64,000 nucleotides of DNA from JAGOFO01 sp964522105 (GTDB lineage: Bacteria; Myxococcota_A; UBA9042; DTJE01): assembly GCA_964522105.1 (NCBI GenBank), contig CAZFVA010000004.1, positions 109,670 to 173,669 of the forward strand, in the 5' to 3' direction. The position numbers and the translations under genes were made by a program. Below the pieces are notes generated by a model that saw only the letters and a list, made by a program, of their open reading frames with translations, ran no database searches and was not told where the DNA came from. Numbering within the stretch: position 1 is the stretch's first letter; each line of letters starts with the position of its first letter. Below are positions 51,835 through 59,647 of the stretch, piece by piece.

Positions 51835-53118
51835 ATGATGGGAAGATTCATAATCGAGGGCGGCAACAGGATTTCCGGGACCGTTACTCCGTCAGGAAAC
51901 AAGAACGAGGCGCTGCCTGCGCTGGCGGCCTGTCTTTTGACTGAAGAAGAAGTCATTCTTGAGAATCTTCCAAGAATCCGGGATGTTGAGGTAATGATCG
52001 AGGTTCTGGACAGTCTTGGCGGGCAGACGAAGTGGATTGGAAAAAACACTTTGTCGGTCACCATGAAGAATGTTTTGACTCATGAACTTGATGCCGGGTT
52101 GTGCCGCCGGGTCAGGGCGTCGGTGCTGTTTTCCGGCCCGATGACTGCGAGATGCGGGCGGGCCGTTCTGCCGCCGCCCGGTGGTGACGTCATCGGTCGC
52201 CGCCGCCTTGACACTTTGTTTGGCGCGCTTGAGTCACTGGGCGCGAAGGTCGATGTCGGTGAAAACTACGTGATTGACGGTTCCCGTCTGCGCGGGGCCG
52301 AGATGTTTTTAGACGAGGCATCGGTTACAGGTACGGAAAATGTCGTCATGGCGGCGGTTCTGGCCCCTGGCCGGACGGTCATCATGAACGCCGCGTGCGA
52401 ACCTCATGTTCAGGGCCTGTGCCGCATGCTGAATTCGATGGGCGCCGGCATTTCTGGCATCGGTACGAACCACCTGGTCATCGAGGGCGTCGATCGTCTG
52501 AAGGGAACGACCCACCGCATCGGAACGGATTATCTGGTCGTCGGATCCATGATTGGCCTGGGCGCCGTTATGGGTGGCGGCCTGACCATAACCGATGTCA
52601 ACCCTGCCGACATGCGCAAAATCCGCAGTGTTTACGAGAAGATGGGCATCGAGATGACCTTTGGTGACTCGTCCGTCTTTGTACCGGGTTATCAGAAACC
52701 GCAGGTCAGGAACGATCTTCACGGGGCGATTCCGCAGATTGACGATGCTCCGTGGCCGGCCTTCCCGACAGATTTGATGAGCATCGCGATTGTGACTGCG
52801 ACGCAGTGCGCCGGCACGCTTCTGTTTTTTGAAAAGATGTTTGAAGGCCGCATGTTCTTTGTCGATTCGCTGATCGGTATGGGCGCGTCAATTATCCTTT
52901 GCGACCCTCATCGCGTCGTTGTTGTCGGACCTTCAAAATTGTATGGTTCTACGCTCGAAAGCCCCGACGTCCGCGCCGGTATGGCCCTTTTGATCGCCAG
53001 CCTGTGCGCCAGTGGCCGCTCGGTCATCCACAATATCAGGCAGATTGACCGTGGCTACGAGCGTATCGACGAGACCCTGCGTGCTCTGGGTGCCAATATC
53101 ATTCGCGAAGAAGACTAA
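51835..53118 (+). CDS. murA: UDP-N-acetylglucosamine enolpyruvyl transferase with Asp in place of the catalytic Cys
   Basis: 427 residues; first committed step of peptidoglycan synthesis. SGNKNEALPALAACLL, VRASVLFSGPMTARCGRA, and the active loop PPPGGDVIGRRRLD, where the family's GGCxIG has Asp (residue 118) instead of Cys115. Asp at this position is known in Mycobacterium, Chlamydia and Borrelia and gives fosfomycin insensitivity; the loop's usual RPVD reads RRLD. GTENVVMAAVLAPG and the C-terminal RGYERIDETLRALGANI are standard. Starts at ATG 51835 or 51838, coupled to recF. Confidence 0.95.
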   Translation: MMGRFIIEGGNRISGTVTPSGNKNEALPALAACLLTEEEVILENLPRIRDVEVMIEVLDSLGGQTKWIGKNTLSVTMKNVLTHELDAGLCRRVRASVLFSGPMTARCGRAVLPPPGGDVIGRRRLDTLFGALESLGAKVDVGENYVIDGSRLRGAEMFLDEASVTGTENVVMAAVLAPGRTVIMNAACEPHVQGLCRMLNSMGAGISGIGTNHLVIEGVDRLKGTTHRIGTDYLVVGSMIGLGAVMGGGLTITDVNPADMRKIRSVYEKMGIEMTFGDSSVFVPGYQKPQVRNDLHGAIPQIDDAPWPAFPTDLMSIAIVTATQCAGTLLFFEKMFEGRMFFVDSLIGMGASIILCDPHRVVVVGPSKLYGSTLESPDVRAGMALLIASLCASGRSVIHNIRQIDRGYERIDETLRALGANIIREED

Positions 53119-53141
53119 TCCCCGGGTCCTGTCAGGTGGTC

Positions 53142-53170
53142 TTGATTTCGGCAGGCTCAGGTGATAGATT
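53142..53170 (+). promoter_or_regulatory. Promoter of the two tRNA-Ser genes
   Basis: TTGATT at 53142-53147, 17-bp spacer, TAGATT at 53165-53170. The predicted start lies about 22 bp before the tRNA-Ser(UGA) 5' end, with a GC-rich CCCGCC just after. Confidence 0.55.
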
Positions 53171-53198
53171 ATCCCGCCCTTTCGGGGCTCTTTGATTT

Positions 53199-53281
53199 GG
53201 TGGAGTGGCCGAGTGGTCTAAGGCAGCGGTTTTGAAAACCGTCGAGGGAAACCTCCGTGGGTTCGAATCCTACCTCCACCG
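53199..53281 (+). tRNA. tRNA-Ser (anticodon UGA)
   Basis: Class II tRNA with a long variable arm. Acceptor GGTGGAG pairs with CTCCACC; anticodon stem GCGGT/ACCGT encloses TTTGAAA with TGA at 34-36; T arm GGTTCGAATCC. Discriminator G; CCA is not encoded (the next bases are CCG). Confidence 0.95.
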
Positions 53282-53313
53282 CCGGATTATCCGGCTGTTT
53301 GACTTTGTGAACT

Positions 53314-53404
53314 GGAGAGATGGCCGAGTGGCCGAAGGCGCTCGCCTGCTAAGCGAGTGTAGGTCAAAAGCCTACCGCGGGTTCAAATCCCGCTCTCTCC
53401 GCCA
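53314..53404 (+). tRNA. tRNA-Ser (anticodon GCU)
   Basis: Class II tRNA. Acceptor GGAGAGA pairs with TCTCTCC; anticodon stem CTCGC/GCGAG encloses CTGCTAA with GCT at 34-36; long variable arm; T arm GGTTCAAATCC. Discriminator G and an encoded CCA (53402-53404). Confidence 0.95.
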
Positions 53405-53417
53405 GACAGGATTGCTA

Positions 53418-53446
53418 TTGAAATCCTGACGCGGTGGCATTATAGT
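53418..53446 (+). promoter_or_regulatory. Promoter of tRNA-Arg, overlapping the upstream terminator
   Basis: TTGAAA at 53418-53423, exactly 17 bp, TATAGT at 53441-53446. The -10 lies in the loop of the terminator hairpin 53431-53460; predicted start about 10 bp before the tRNA. Confidence 0.65.
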
Positions 53447-53460
53447 CGCCACCGCTTTTT
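53431..53460 (+). terminator. Intrinsic terminator of the tRNA-Ser unit
   Basis: Perfect 8-bp stem GCGGTGGC/GCCACCGC with a 9-nt loop, followed by TTTTT. Strong Rho-independent terminator 27 bp after the second tRNA-Ser. Confidence 0.9.
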
Positions 53461-53462
53461 AC

Positions 53463-53539
53463 GCGCCCGTGGCTCAATTGGATAGAGCAGCAGACTACGG
53501 ATCTGCGGGTTGGGGGTTCGAATCCCTCTGGGCGCACCA
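53463..53539 (+). tRNA. tRNA-Arg (anticodon ACG)
   Basis: Acceptor GCGCCCG pairs with TGGGCGC; anticodon stem GCAGA/TCTGC encloses CTACGGA with ACG at 34-36 (A34 normally edited to inosine); T arm GGTTCGAATCC; encoded CCA at 53537-53539. Confidence 0.95.
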
Positions 53540-53631
53540 GCAGTTATAGATAAATCCGGCACCGCATTTTCTATGCAGAGTTCTATCATCTTTTTTCGCA
53601 CAAATTACACTGAAATGGTCCCCTAAACTCT

Positions 53632-53661
53632 TGCACCGAAATACCCATAAGCGGTACGATG
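53632..53661 (+). promoter_or_regulatory. Possible promoter of the pseudokinase gene
   Basis: TTGCAC, 18-bp spacer, TACGAT, in the 197-bp stretch after tRNA-Arg. Spacer length and -10 equal those of the proposed dnaN promoter. Places the start site downstream of ATG 53659, supporting ATG 53737. Confidence 0.4.
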
Positions 53662-53736
53662 CCGTGGGGCAGACTATGGCTGCTTCTTAGACGAATTCAG
53701 CGGTTATCGCCGCTTCTTGAACACGGAGTAATCGGT

Positions 53737-56058
53737 ATGCTCGGCGAAGGATTGACGACCAGATACGAGTTTGGCCCGGTTAAGGTTGAAGATGGCTTCG
53801 GGCATCGTTTGTCCGGCAATCGTATTGACGACAACGCGGAAGTTAACCTGGTCGTTTTTGACCCGGCCGTCGGTGTTGGCCATGCCGAGGCAGCGAGCGT
53901 CCTGGAAACTGTCGGCAGACTGGCGGATTTGAAGCTTGCGCCTGTGTTGCTATGCCTGGAAGCGGGACGGACTGAAGACGAAAATTCGTACATGGTGTTC
54001 GAGGCCCCCGGCCTGCCTTCGCTTAAGTCTGTGATTAAGGAAAAGGGCGGATTGTCGCCTGCCGAAGCCCTGGGCGTTGTATGGGCTCTGGCTGCCGTTC
54101 TTCGCGAGACATCGCGGATCGGCTGCCATCACCTGGATATTTCATCTTCGTCAGTTTATTACGGACAGATGGCCGGTGGCGCTGCTCAGATCAGGATTGA
54201 CGGTTTCGGCCTGTCTGCCGTTCTTCCCGCCTACAGTCCGATTAAGAAAAACAGCCTGTACTTCGGTACTGCTGAATATATGGCACCTGAAGTCTGTTCC
54301 GGTCGCCCCGGCAATGGTTCTGCGGATCTTTATGCGCTTGGAATTCTGATGTACGAAATGGTGGCTGGAAAGCCCCCGTTCGTGTCTTCAAATCCGTCGA
54401 CCACTATCAAAAGACAGGTTTACGAAAAGCCATTGCCGCTTCATCTTGTGAAACCGGGTCTTGGCCAGCTTGATGCCTATGAAGGCCTTGTGACAAAGCT
54501 GCTGGCCAAGGATCCGTCTGGCAGACCACAGTCTGCGGCTGATGTGATGGCGGCGGTCGAGAAGCTTAAGGTCGAAGTTTTCCCGGAAGTTTCCCTTGTT
54601 ACTGAAGATGCCAGGGATACGGTTCCTGTGCCGGTGTCCATGTTTGATGAAGACAAGGTGTCCGCAAAGTCCGAACCCGAAGCGACCAGTAACGAAACGA
54701 TGGCCATTGAAGGGCTTTCTGATGCCGTTGCCGAGATGATGCGCAAGCAGGAAGAGTCTGCGGCGGCCCAGGTCGTTGCAGAACCTGAAAAGCCAAGATC
54801 TGCTGTCGATTCAGAATCAGGCGTAAAGACCGAGGCGTTTGACGCTTCGTTTATTGCTGCCGCAGTTGAAAAGGCTGCTGCCGGTGCTGAAATCGGGGCT
54901 GCTGTCGAAGAGGCCCGGGCTGAAGCGGCGAAAGTAGTCGAACCTGTCCGCGAGTCAAAGCAGGAAAAGGCAGCGAAGAAGGCGCGTAAAACGAAGGAAG
55001 TCAAGGCAGCTAAGTCGGAATCTCCTTTCACTGACACGGATCACGGTTTTGGTTCTGATGAAGCCGCTGACGAAGACAGTGTTTTCCCGTCGGATGATGC
55101 CGAAACGAAAAAAAGCGGAAAACAGCGCCTCGGCTTCATCATTGTGATTGCCATAATTGCCCTTCTGGGCATCGGATTTGTGGTCTGGTGGGAAATCGGG
55201 CCGCCGCCTTCCCCGGGGAAGGCCCCTGCGGCTGTCGAGAAGGCAGAAGTCAAGGCCGCTCTTCCGGCTGTTTCGCCTGCCCGTGAGGCGGCTCTGGACA
55301 AGGTCAGGCTTGGCCGGATGATGTTTGGTAAAGGTGATCTTGCAGGGGCCATGGCTGCGACAGCCGAGGCGCTGAAGATTGAACCGGGCTGTCCCGAAGC
55401 GCGTAAGCTGGAAGCTGATGTTCTTGTCATGCAGGAAAAGCTGAAGGCCGAGGCAGAAGCTAAAGCAGCAGCACAGGCAGAAGAGCAGGCCGAGGCGGCA
55501 GCGAATGAAGCTGAGCAGCCGGCACCCGAACCTGTAAAAGCAGATGTGCCTGTTGTGGTCAAGGAAGCGAAGCCGGGACGCATAATTGTTGATACCCCCG
55601 AGCCGACCCCCGAACCGGTCAAGAAGCCGAAGAAGGCCGATCGTAACAAGGCTGCCGTTCCTGAAGTCCAGGCCCCTGCGCCGGCCCCGGAACCGGTTCC
55701 CCAGCCCGAAACAACCGAGCCTGTGAAGATTGACAAGCCGAAGAAGGGCGACAAGGGTAAAAAGGCTGACAAATTACAGAAGGTCGAAGACGCTGAACCT
55801 GCCCCGGAGTTGAAAAAGGTCGAGCCCGAGCCCAAAAAGGTAGAGCCTGAGGCTAAGAAAGCTGAGCCCGAGGCCGCAAAAGACCCTGCTGCGGAAGCCA
55901 TCGCCCTTATCAAAAAAGGCCAGGCTGCTGACAAGGCCGGGGACTACAATGCAGCGATTGCCTACTTTGAAAAAGCCGGAAAATTGAATCCCGACAACAA
56001 GCTGGTAGGTAAACTTATTGAGAAGTCTCGCGCTAAGTTGGCCGAGCCTGCTAACTAG
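53737..56058 (+). CDS. Pseudokinase with membrane helix and TPR-like C-terminus
   Basis: 773 residues. The N-terminal ~270 residues follow the Ser/Thr kinase fold (YMAPEVCSGRPGNGSADLYALGILMYEMVAGKPPF is a clear APE-to-helix-F segment in outline) but catalytic parts are missing: no Gly loop, the VAIK Lys is replaced (NLVVF), the HRD loop is HLDISSSS lacking the metal Asn, and DFG is GFG. Then an Ala/Glu linker, one membrane helix (about 465-485), and outside it Ala/Glu/Lys/Pro-rich stretches with two TPR-like units (about 520-555 and 720-772). Probably a scaffold or sensor. ATG 53737 has CGGAG 8 nt upstream. Confidence 0.85.
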   Translation: MLGEGLTTRYEFGPVKVEDGFGHRLSGNRIDDNAEVNLVVFDPAVGVGHAEAASVLETVGRLADLKLAPVLLCLEAGRTEDENSYMVFEAPGLPSLKSVIKEKGGLSPAEALGVVWALAAVLRETSRIGCHHLDISSSSVYYGQMAGGAAQIRIDGFGLSAVLPAYSPIKKNSLYFGTAEYMAPEVCSGRPGNGSADLYALGILMYEMVAGKPPFVSSNPSTTIKRQVYEKPLPLHLVKPGLGQLDAYEGLVTKLLAKDPSGRPQSAADVMAAVEKLKVEVFPEVSLVTEDARDTVPVPVSMFDEDKVSAKSEPEATSNETMAIEGLSDAVAEMMRKQEESAAAQVVAEPEKPRSAVDSESGVKTEAFDASFIAAAVEKAAAGAEIGAAVEEARAEAAKVVEPVRESKQEKAAKKARKTKEVKAAKSESPFTDTDHGFGSDEAADEDSVFPSDDAETKKSGKQRLGFIIVIAIIALLGIGFVVWWEIGPPPSPGKAPAAVEKAEVKAALPAVSPAREAALDKVRLGRMMFGKGDLAGAMAATAEALKIEPGCPEARKLEADVLVMQEKLKAEAEAKAAAQAEEQAEAAANEAEQPAPEPVKADVPVVVKEAKPGRIIVDTPEPTPEPVKKPKKADRNKAAVPEVQAPAPAPEPVPQPETTEPVKIDKPKKGDKGKKADKLQKVEDAEPAPELKKVEPEPKKVEPEAKKAEPEAAKDPAAEAIALIKKGQAADKAGDYNAAIAYFEKAGKLNPDNKLVGKLIEKSRAKLAEPAN

Positions 56059-56103
56059 TTGATTCTAAACCGCTTTATCCCTCTCAATCGTTAGCTCTGA
56101 CCG

Positions 56104-56132
56104 TTGCCATTTCTGCCGTTGCGTAGTATAAT
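56104..56132 (+). promoter_or_regulatory. gyrA promoter
   Basis: TTGCCA at 56104-56109, 17-bp spacer, perfect TATAAT at 56127-56132, 25 bp before the start, followed by a strong AGGAGG ribosome site. Confidence 0.75.
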
Positions 56133-56156
56133 TTCGCGACTTTTCAGGAGGTCTCC

Positions 56157-58736
56157 ATGGCCATTGGCATTGGACCAAACGTAGTCCCTGTAAATATTGA
56201 AGATCAGATGTGCTCGTCGTACGTAGATTACGCGATGAGCGTCATAATTGGCCGCGCCCTTCCTGACGCCCGGGACGGCTTCAAGCCTGTTCATCGTCGC
56301 GTTCTGTACACGATGCACGAGACGAAGAATTTTCATAACGCACCATACAAGAAGAGCGCCCGCATCGTCGGCGATGTCATGGGTAAATATCATCCCCATG
56401 GCGATTCCGCGATTTACGACACGATGGTCCGCATGGCTCAGGATTTCTCGATGCGGTACCTGCTGATTGACGGGCAGGGAAACTTCGGTTCGGTTGACGG
56501 CGATTCAGCGGCCGCAATGAGGTACACCGAGGTCCGCATGGAGCGTCTTTCCGAAGAGATGCTCGAAGACATCGAGAAAGAAACTGTTGATATGCTGCCG
56601 AACTACGACGGGTCCCTGAAGGAACCTGCCGTACTGCCGTCACGAGTCCCCAACCTGTTGATAAACGGCTCTTCCGGCATCGCAGTCGGTATGTCTACAA
56701 ACATACCGCCGCATAATCTGACTGAAGTTGTTGACGGGACGATCGCCCTGATTCGTAACCCGGATATGACTGTCGCGGATTTGATGGAATTCATCCCGGC
56801 CCCGGACTTTCCGACGGGCGGCTTTATCCTTGGAACCAGGGGCGTCAAGGACGCTTACGAGACCGGGCGTGGCTCTGTGAAGATGCAGGCCAGGGCCGAA
56901 ATCAAGGGCGATAAGAAGGGCGAGCGTGCCGTAATTATCGTGACCGAGCTGCCGTATCTGGTTAACAAGGCCCGCTTGATTGAAAGGATCGCCGAGCTGC
57001 ACAAGGAAAAGCGCATCGAGGGTATCTCGGACATGCGCGACGAGTCGGATCGCGACGGTATGCGCGTCGTGGTCGAACTGAAGCGTGACGCCGACCCCCA
57101 GGTCGTGCTGAATCAGCTTTATGCGATGACGCCGATGCAGTGCACCTTTGGCGTGATCCTGCTTGCGATTTCGAACGGCCGTCCGAAGATGCTGACATTG
57201 AAGGACGCGCTTATCGAGTTCATCAATCACCGCAAGGACGTCGTTACCAGGCGTTGCCTTTTTGAGCTTAGAAAGGCTCAGGATCGCGAACATATTCTGT
57301 ATGGTTACACGATCGCCATCGACAATCTGGACGCCGTAATCGAGACGATCAGAAAGTCGTCAAACCCGGAAGAAGCCAGAATCAGCCTGATGGACAGGTT
57401 TGGTCTTTCAGAAATTCAGGCCCGCGCAGTCCTTGATCTTCGCCTTGAGCGCCTGACCAGGATGGAGCGCGACAAGATACTTCTTGAACTGGAAGAAATT
57501 CGTAAAAGAATCGCCCGCCTGCGCGAGATTCTGGGTTCCGAGGCCGTCCTGATGGACGTCATCGTGGACGAGCTCGGGGAAATTCGTGAAAAGTATGCCG
57601 ACGGGCGCCGGACCGAAATCGCGGAAGACCTCGGGGACATCAACCTTGAAGACCTGATCCCGGAAGAGGACATGGTCGTTACGGTTTCAGCCCAGGGTTT
57701 CATAAAGCGTACTCCATACGCCCTTTACAGAAGTCAGCGTCGTGGTGGCAAGGGAAGCCGTGGCATGGGGACGAGGGATGAAGACTTCGTCAAGGACATG
57801 TTCGTTTCTTCAACCCATACATACGTCTTCTTCTTTACGGACAAGGGTCGGGCTTTCAAAATCAGGGTATTCCAGATTCCCGCAGGTGCCAGATCGGCCA
57901 AGGGTCGCGCGCTTGTCAATCTGTTGAACCTGGCGGCTGATGAGCGGGTGGCCGCGATTCTGCCGGTTGACGATTTCGAGACGCCGTCTTCCTTCGTGTT
58001 TGCGACACGCAAGGGCATCGTCAAGCGTACCGACCTGCCGTTGTTCAAGAACATCAGGCGGACAGGGCTTAACGCTATCAGGCTTGATGCTGATGATGAT
58101 CTGATTCAGGTGCGGCTGGCGCGTGACACAGATCAGGTGCTGCTGTTCTCGAGCGAGGGCAAGTCAATTCTGTTCAAGATCGACGATCTTCGCAGCATTG
58201 GACGTGACACCCGCGGCGTCCGCGGCATGTCGTTGAAGGATTCTGACCGCGTTATCGGGATGGAAGTGCTTCAGCCCAATAGCGAGATTCTGGCGATTAC
58301 CGAGCGCGGATATGGCAAGCGTACACCTGTCACGGAGTACAGACTGCAGCGTCGCGGTGGCACAGGTATTCTTGCGATGAAGGCCAGCCGCAAGGTTGGA
58401 TTCGTAATCGGCATGAGAGCCGTGACGCCTGACCAGGAAGTCATGCTTACGACTGACCAGGGGACTATCATCAGGACGAAGGTCAGCACCATTTCCTTGA
58501 TTGGACGCGTCACTCAGGGCGTCAGGGTAATGAACCTCAGCGATGATGAAAAACTGGTCGCCATTGATGTCGTCATGGAGTCTGACGAAGAGGACATGGA
58601 ACTGCCGCTTGATGAAGACATCTCGACCAGACCGGCCAGACCGGCGCTTGATGTTTTCGAAGACCTTGAAGATGATGTCGAGCTTGCCGAAGAAGCCGAA
58701 ATCATTGAAGACGGCGAAGTTCCTGAAGACGAGTGA
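56157..58736 (+). CDS. gyrA: DNA gyrase subunit A
   Basis: 859 residues. Breakage-reunion domain with DYAMSVIIGRALPDARDGFKPVHRR in outline, KKSARIVGDVMGKYHPHGDSAIYDT and the catalytic Tyr in AAAMRYTEVRM; C-terminal DNA-wrapping propeller with the GyrA box QRRGGKG and repeated motifs. The quinolone region keeps the sensitive-type Ser and Asp (GDSAIYD). An acidic C-terminal tail of ~50 residues is rich in Asp and Glu. Strong AGGAGG ribosome site. gyrB is not adjacent. Confidence 0.97.
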   Translation: MAIGIGPNVVPVNIEDQMCSSYVDYAMSVIIGRALPDARDGFKPVHRRVLYTMHETKNFHNAPYKKSARIVGDVMGKYHPHGDSAIYDTMVRMAQDFSMRYLLIDGQGNFGSVDGDSAAAMRYTEVRMERLSEEMLEDIEKETVDMLPNYDGSLKEPAVLPSRVPNLLINGSSGIAVGMSTNIPPHNLTEVVDGTIALIRNPDMTVADLMEFIPAPDFPTGGFILGTRGVKDAYETGRGSVKMQARAEIKGDKKGERAVIIVTELPYLVNKARLIERIAELHKEKRIEGISDMRDESDRDGMRVVVELKRDADPQVVLNQLYAMTPMQCTFGVILLAISNGRPKMLTLKDALIEFINHRKDVVTRRCLFELRKAQDREHILYGYTIAIDNLDAVIETIRKSSNPEEARISLMDRFGLSEIQARAVLDLRLERLTRMERDKILLELEEIRKRIARLREILGSEAVLMDVIVDELGEIREKYADGRRTEIAEDLGDINLEDLIPEEDMVVTVSAQGFIKRTPYALYRSQRRGGKGSRGMGTRDEDFVKDMFVSSTHTYVFFFTDKGRAFKIRVFQIPAGARSAKGRALVNLLNLAADERVAAILPVDDFETPSSFVFATRKGIVKRTDLPLFKNIRRTGLNAIRLDADDDLIQVRLARDTDQVLLFSSEGKSILFKIDDLRSIGRDTRGVRGMSLKDSDRVIGMEVLQPNSEILAITERGYGKRTPVTEYRLQRRGGTGILAMKASRKVGFVIGMRAVTPDQEVMLTTDQGTIIRTKVSTISLIGRVTQGVRVMNLSDDEKLVAIDVVMESDEEDMELPLDEDISTRPARPALDVFEDLEDDVELAEEAEIIEDGEVPEDE

Positions 58737-58782
58737 TCAAGCCCGCACCGATTAAAACACCGGCCAGTTAAATCACAACGAA

Positions 58783-59598
58783 TCAAACAGCAGAATGGCT
58801 GATCTGGAACATCTTTACGGCCTGTTCGCCGGTCAGTTCGTTCGGGCGGCTCTGCGGGTTGACGCCTGCGCCTGAAAGCAGGGTTATGGTGCGGTCGCGG
58901 CTGATTTTCAGGCCATCCATCATTGAATTCGCGATCTTCTTTCTTGGCTGGGCAAATAGCGCGTGCACAAAGTTCATGAATGAAGGGCTTCTGATGAATG
59001 CCCGATCATCAGGCAGGTTCGCCGGGCAGAAAAGAACGACGCCGGACATCACTTTTGGCGGCGGGATGAACTTGGTCTGCGACACATCAAACAGATAGCG
59101 GACATCGGCCATCAGCGAAATCAGCAGCGAGGCCGCGCCAAAGTCGCGATCGCCCGGTTTCGCGGTGAAGCGCTCGGCGACTTCCTTCTGAAACATCAGC
59201 ACCAGGCGTTCAAAGTGAGCGTCCTGTGACAGCAGGTTAAAAAGAATTCTGCCGGCCACGTTGTAGGGCAGATTTCCAACAACAACGGCCTTTTCGGCAG
59301 CCGTCACGATCGGCAAAAAATTAACCTGGGTCGCGTCGGCCTCGATGATTTCTGCTTTGCTGAAAGCCTCGGTCAGCATCGGGATCAGTTCGGCGTCCTT
59401 TTCGACCAGGATCAGGCGTCCGCAACGTGATACCAGTTCCCGCGTAAGCGCCCCACGTCCCGGCCCGATTTCAATAACTGTCTGATTTTCTGTCGTTTCC
59501 AATGCGTCAATGATGCGATTGACTGTACGTCCGCTGTTTAAGAAATGCTGCCCCAGTGACTTTTTTCGGCGGGGAGTCTGCTGGTCATAGTCGTTCAT
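58783..59598 (-). CDS. rsmA: 16S rRNA adenine dimethyltransferase (KsgA/RsmA)
   Basis: 271 residues. SLGQHFLNSGRTVNRI at the N-terminus, AdoMet motif I VIEIGPGRGALTREL, LVEKDAELIP, and the catalytic VGNLPYNVAGRILF (NLPY). Dimethylates two adjacent adenines near the 3' end of 16S rRNA during late 30S assembly. Normal length. 46 bp from the convergent gyrA end with no clear terminator; the third gene of a minus-strand run after tsaD and the Cys-rich lipoprotein. Confidence 0.96.
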   Translation of the reverse strand: MNDYDQQTPRRKKSLGQHFLNSGRTVNRIIDALETTENQTVIEIGPGRGALTRELVSRCGRLILVEKDAELIPMLTEAFSKAEIIEADATQVNFLPIVTAAEKAVVVGNLPYNVAGRILFNLLSQDAHFERLVLMFQKEVAERFTAKPGDRDFGAASLLISLMADVRYLFDVSQTKFIPPPKVMSGVVLFCPANLPDDRAFIRSPSFMNFVHALFAQPRKKIANSMMDGLKISRDRTITLLSGAGVNPQSRPNELTGEQAVKMFQISHSAV

Positions 59599-59647
59599 AT
59601 TAAATTGACCTTATGTCCCTGCCAGGGGTGCGAAATGACAGGTAGAA

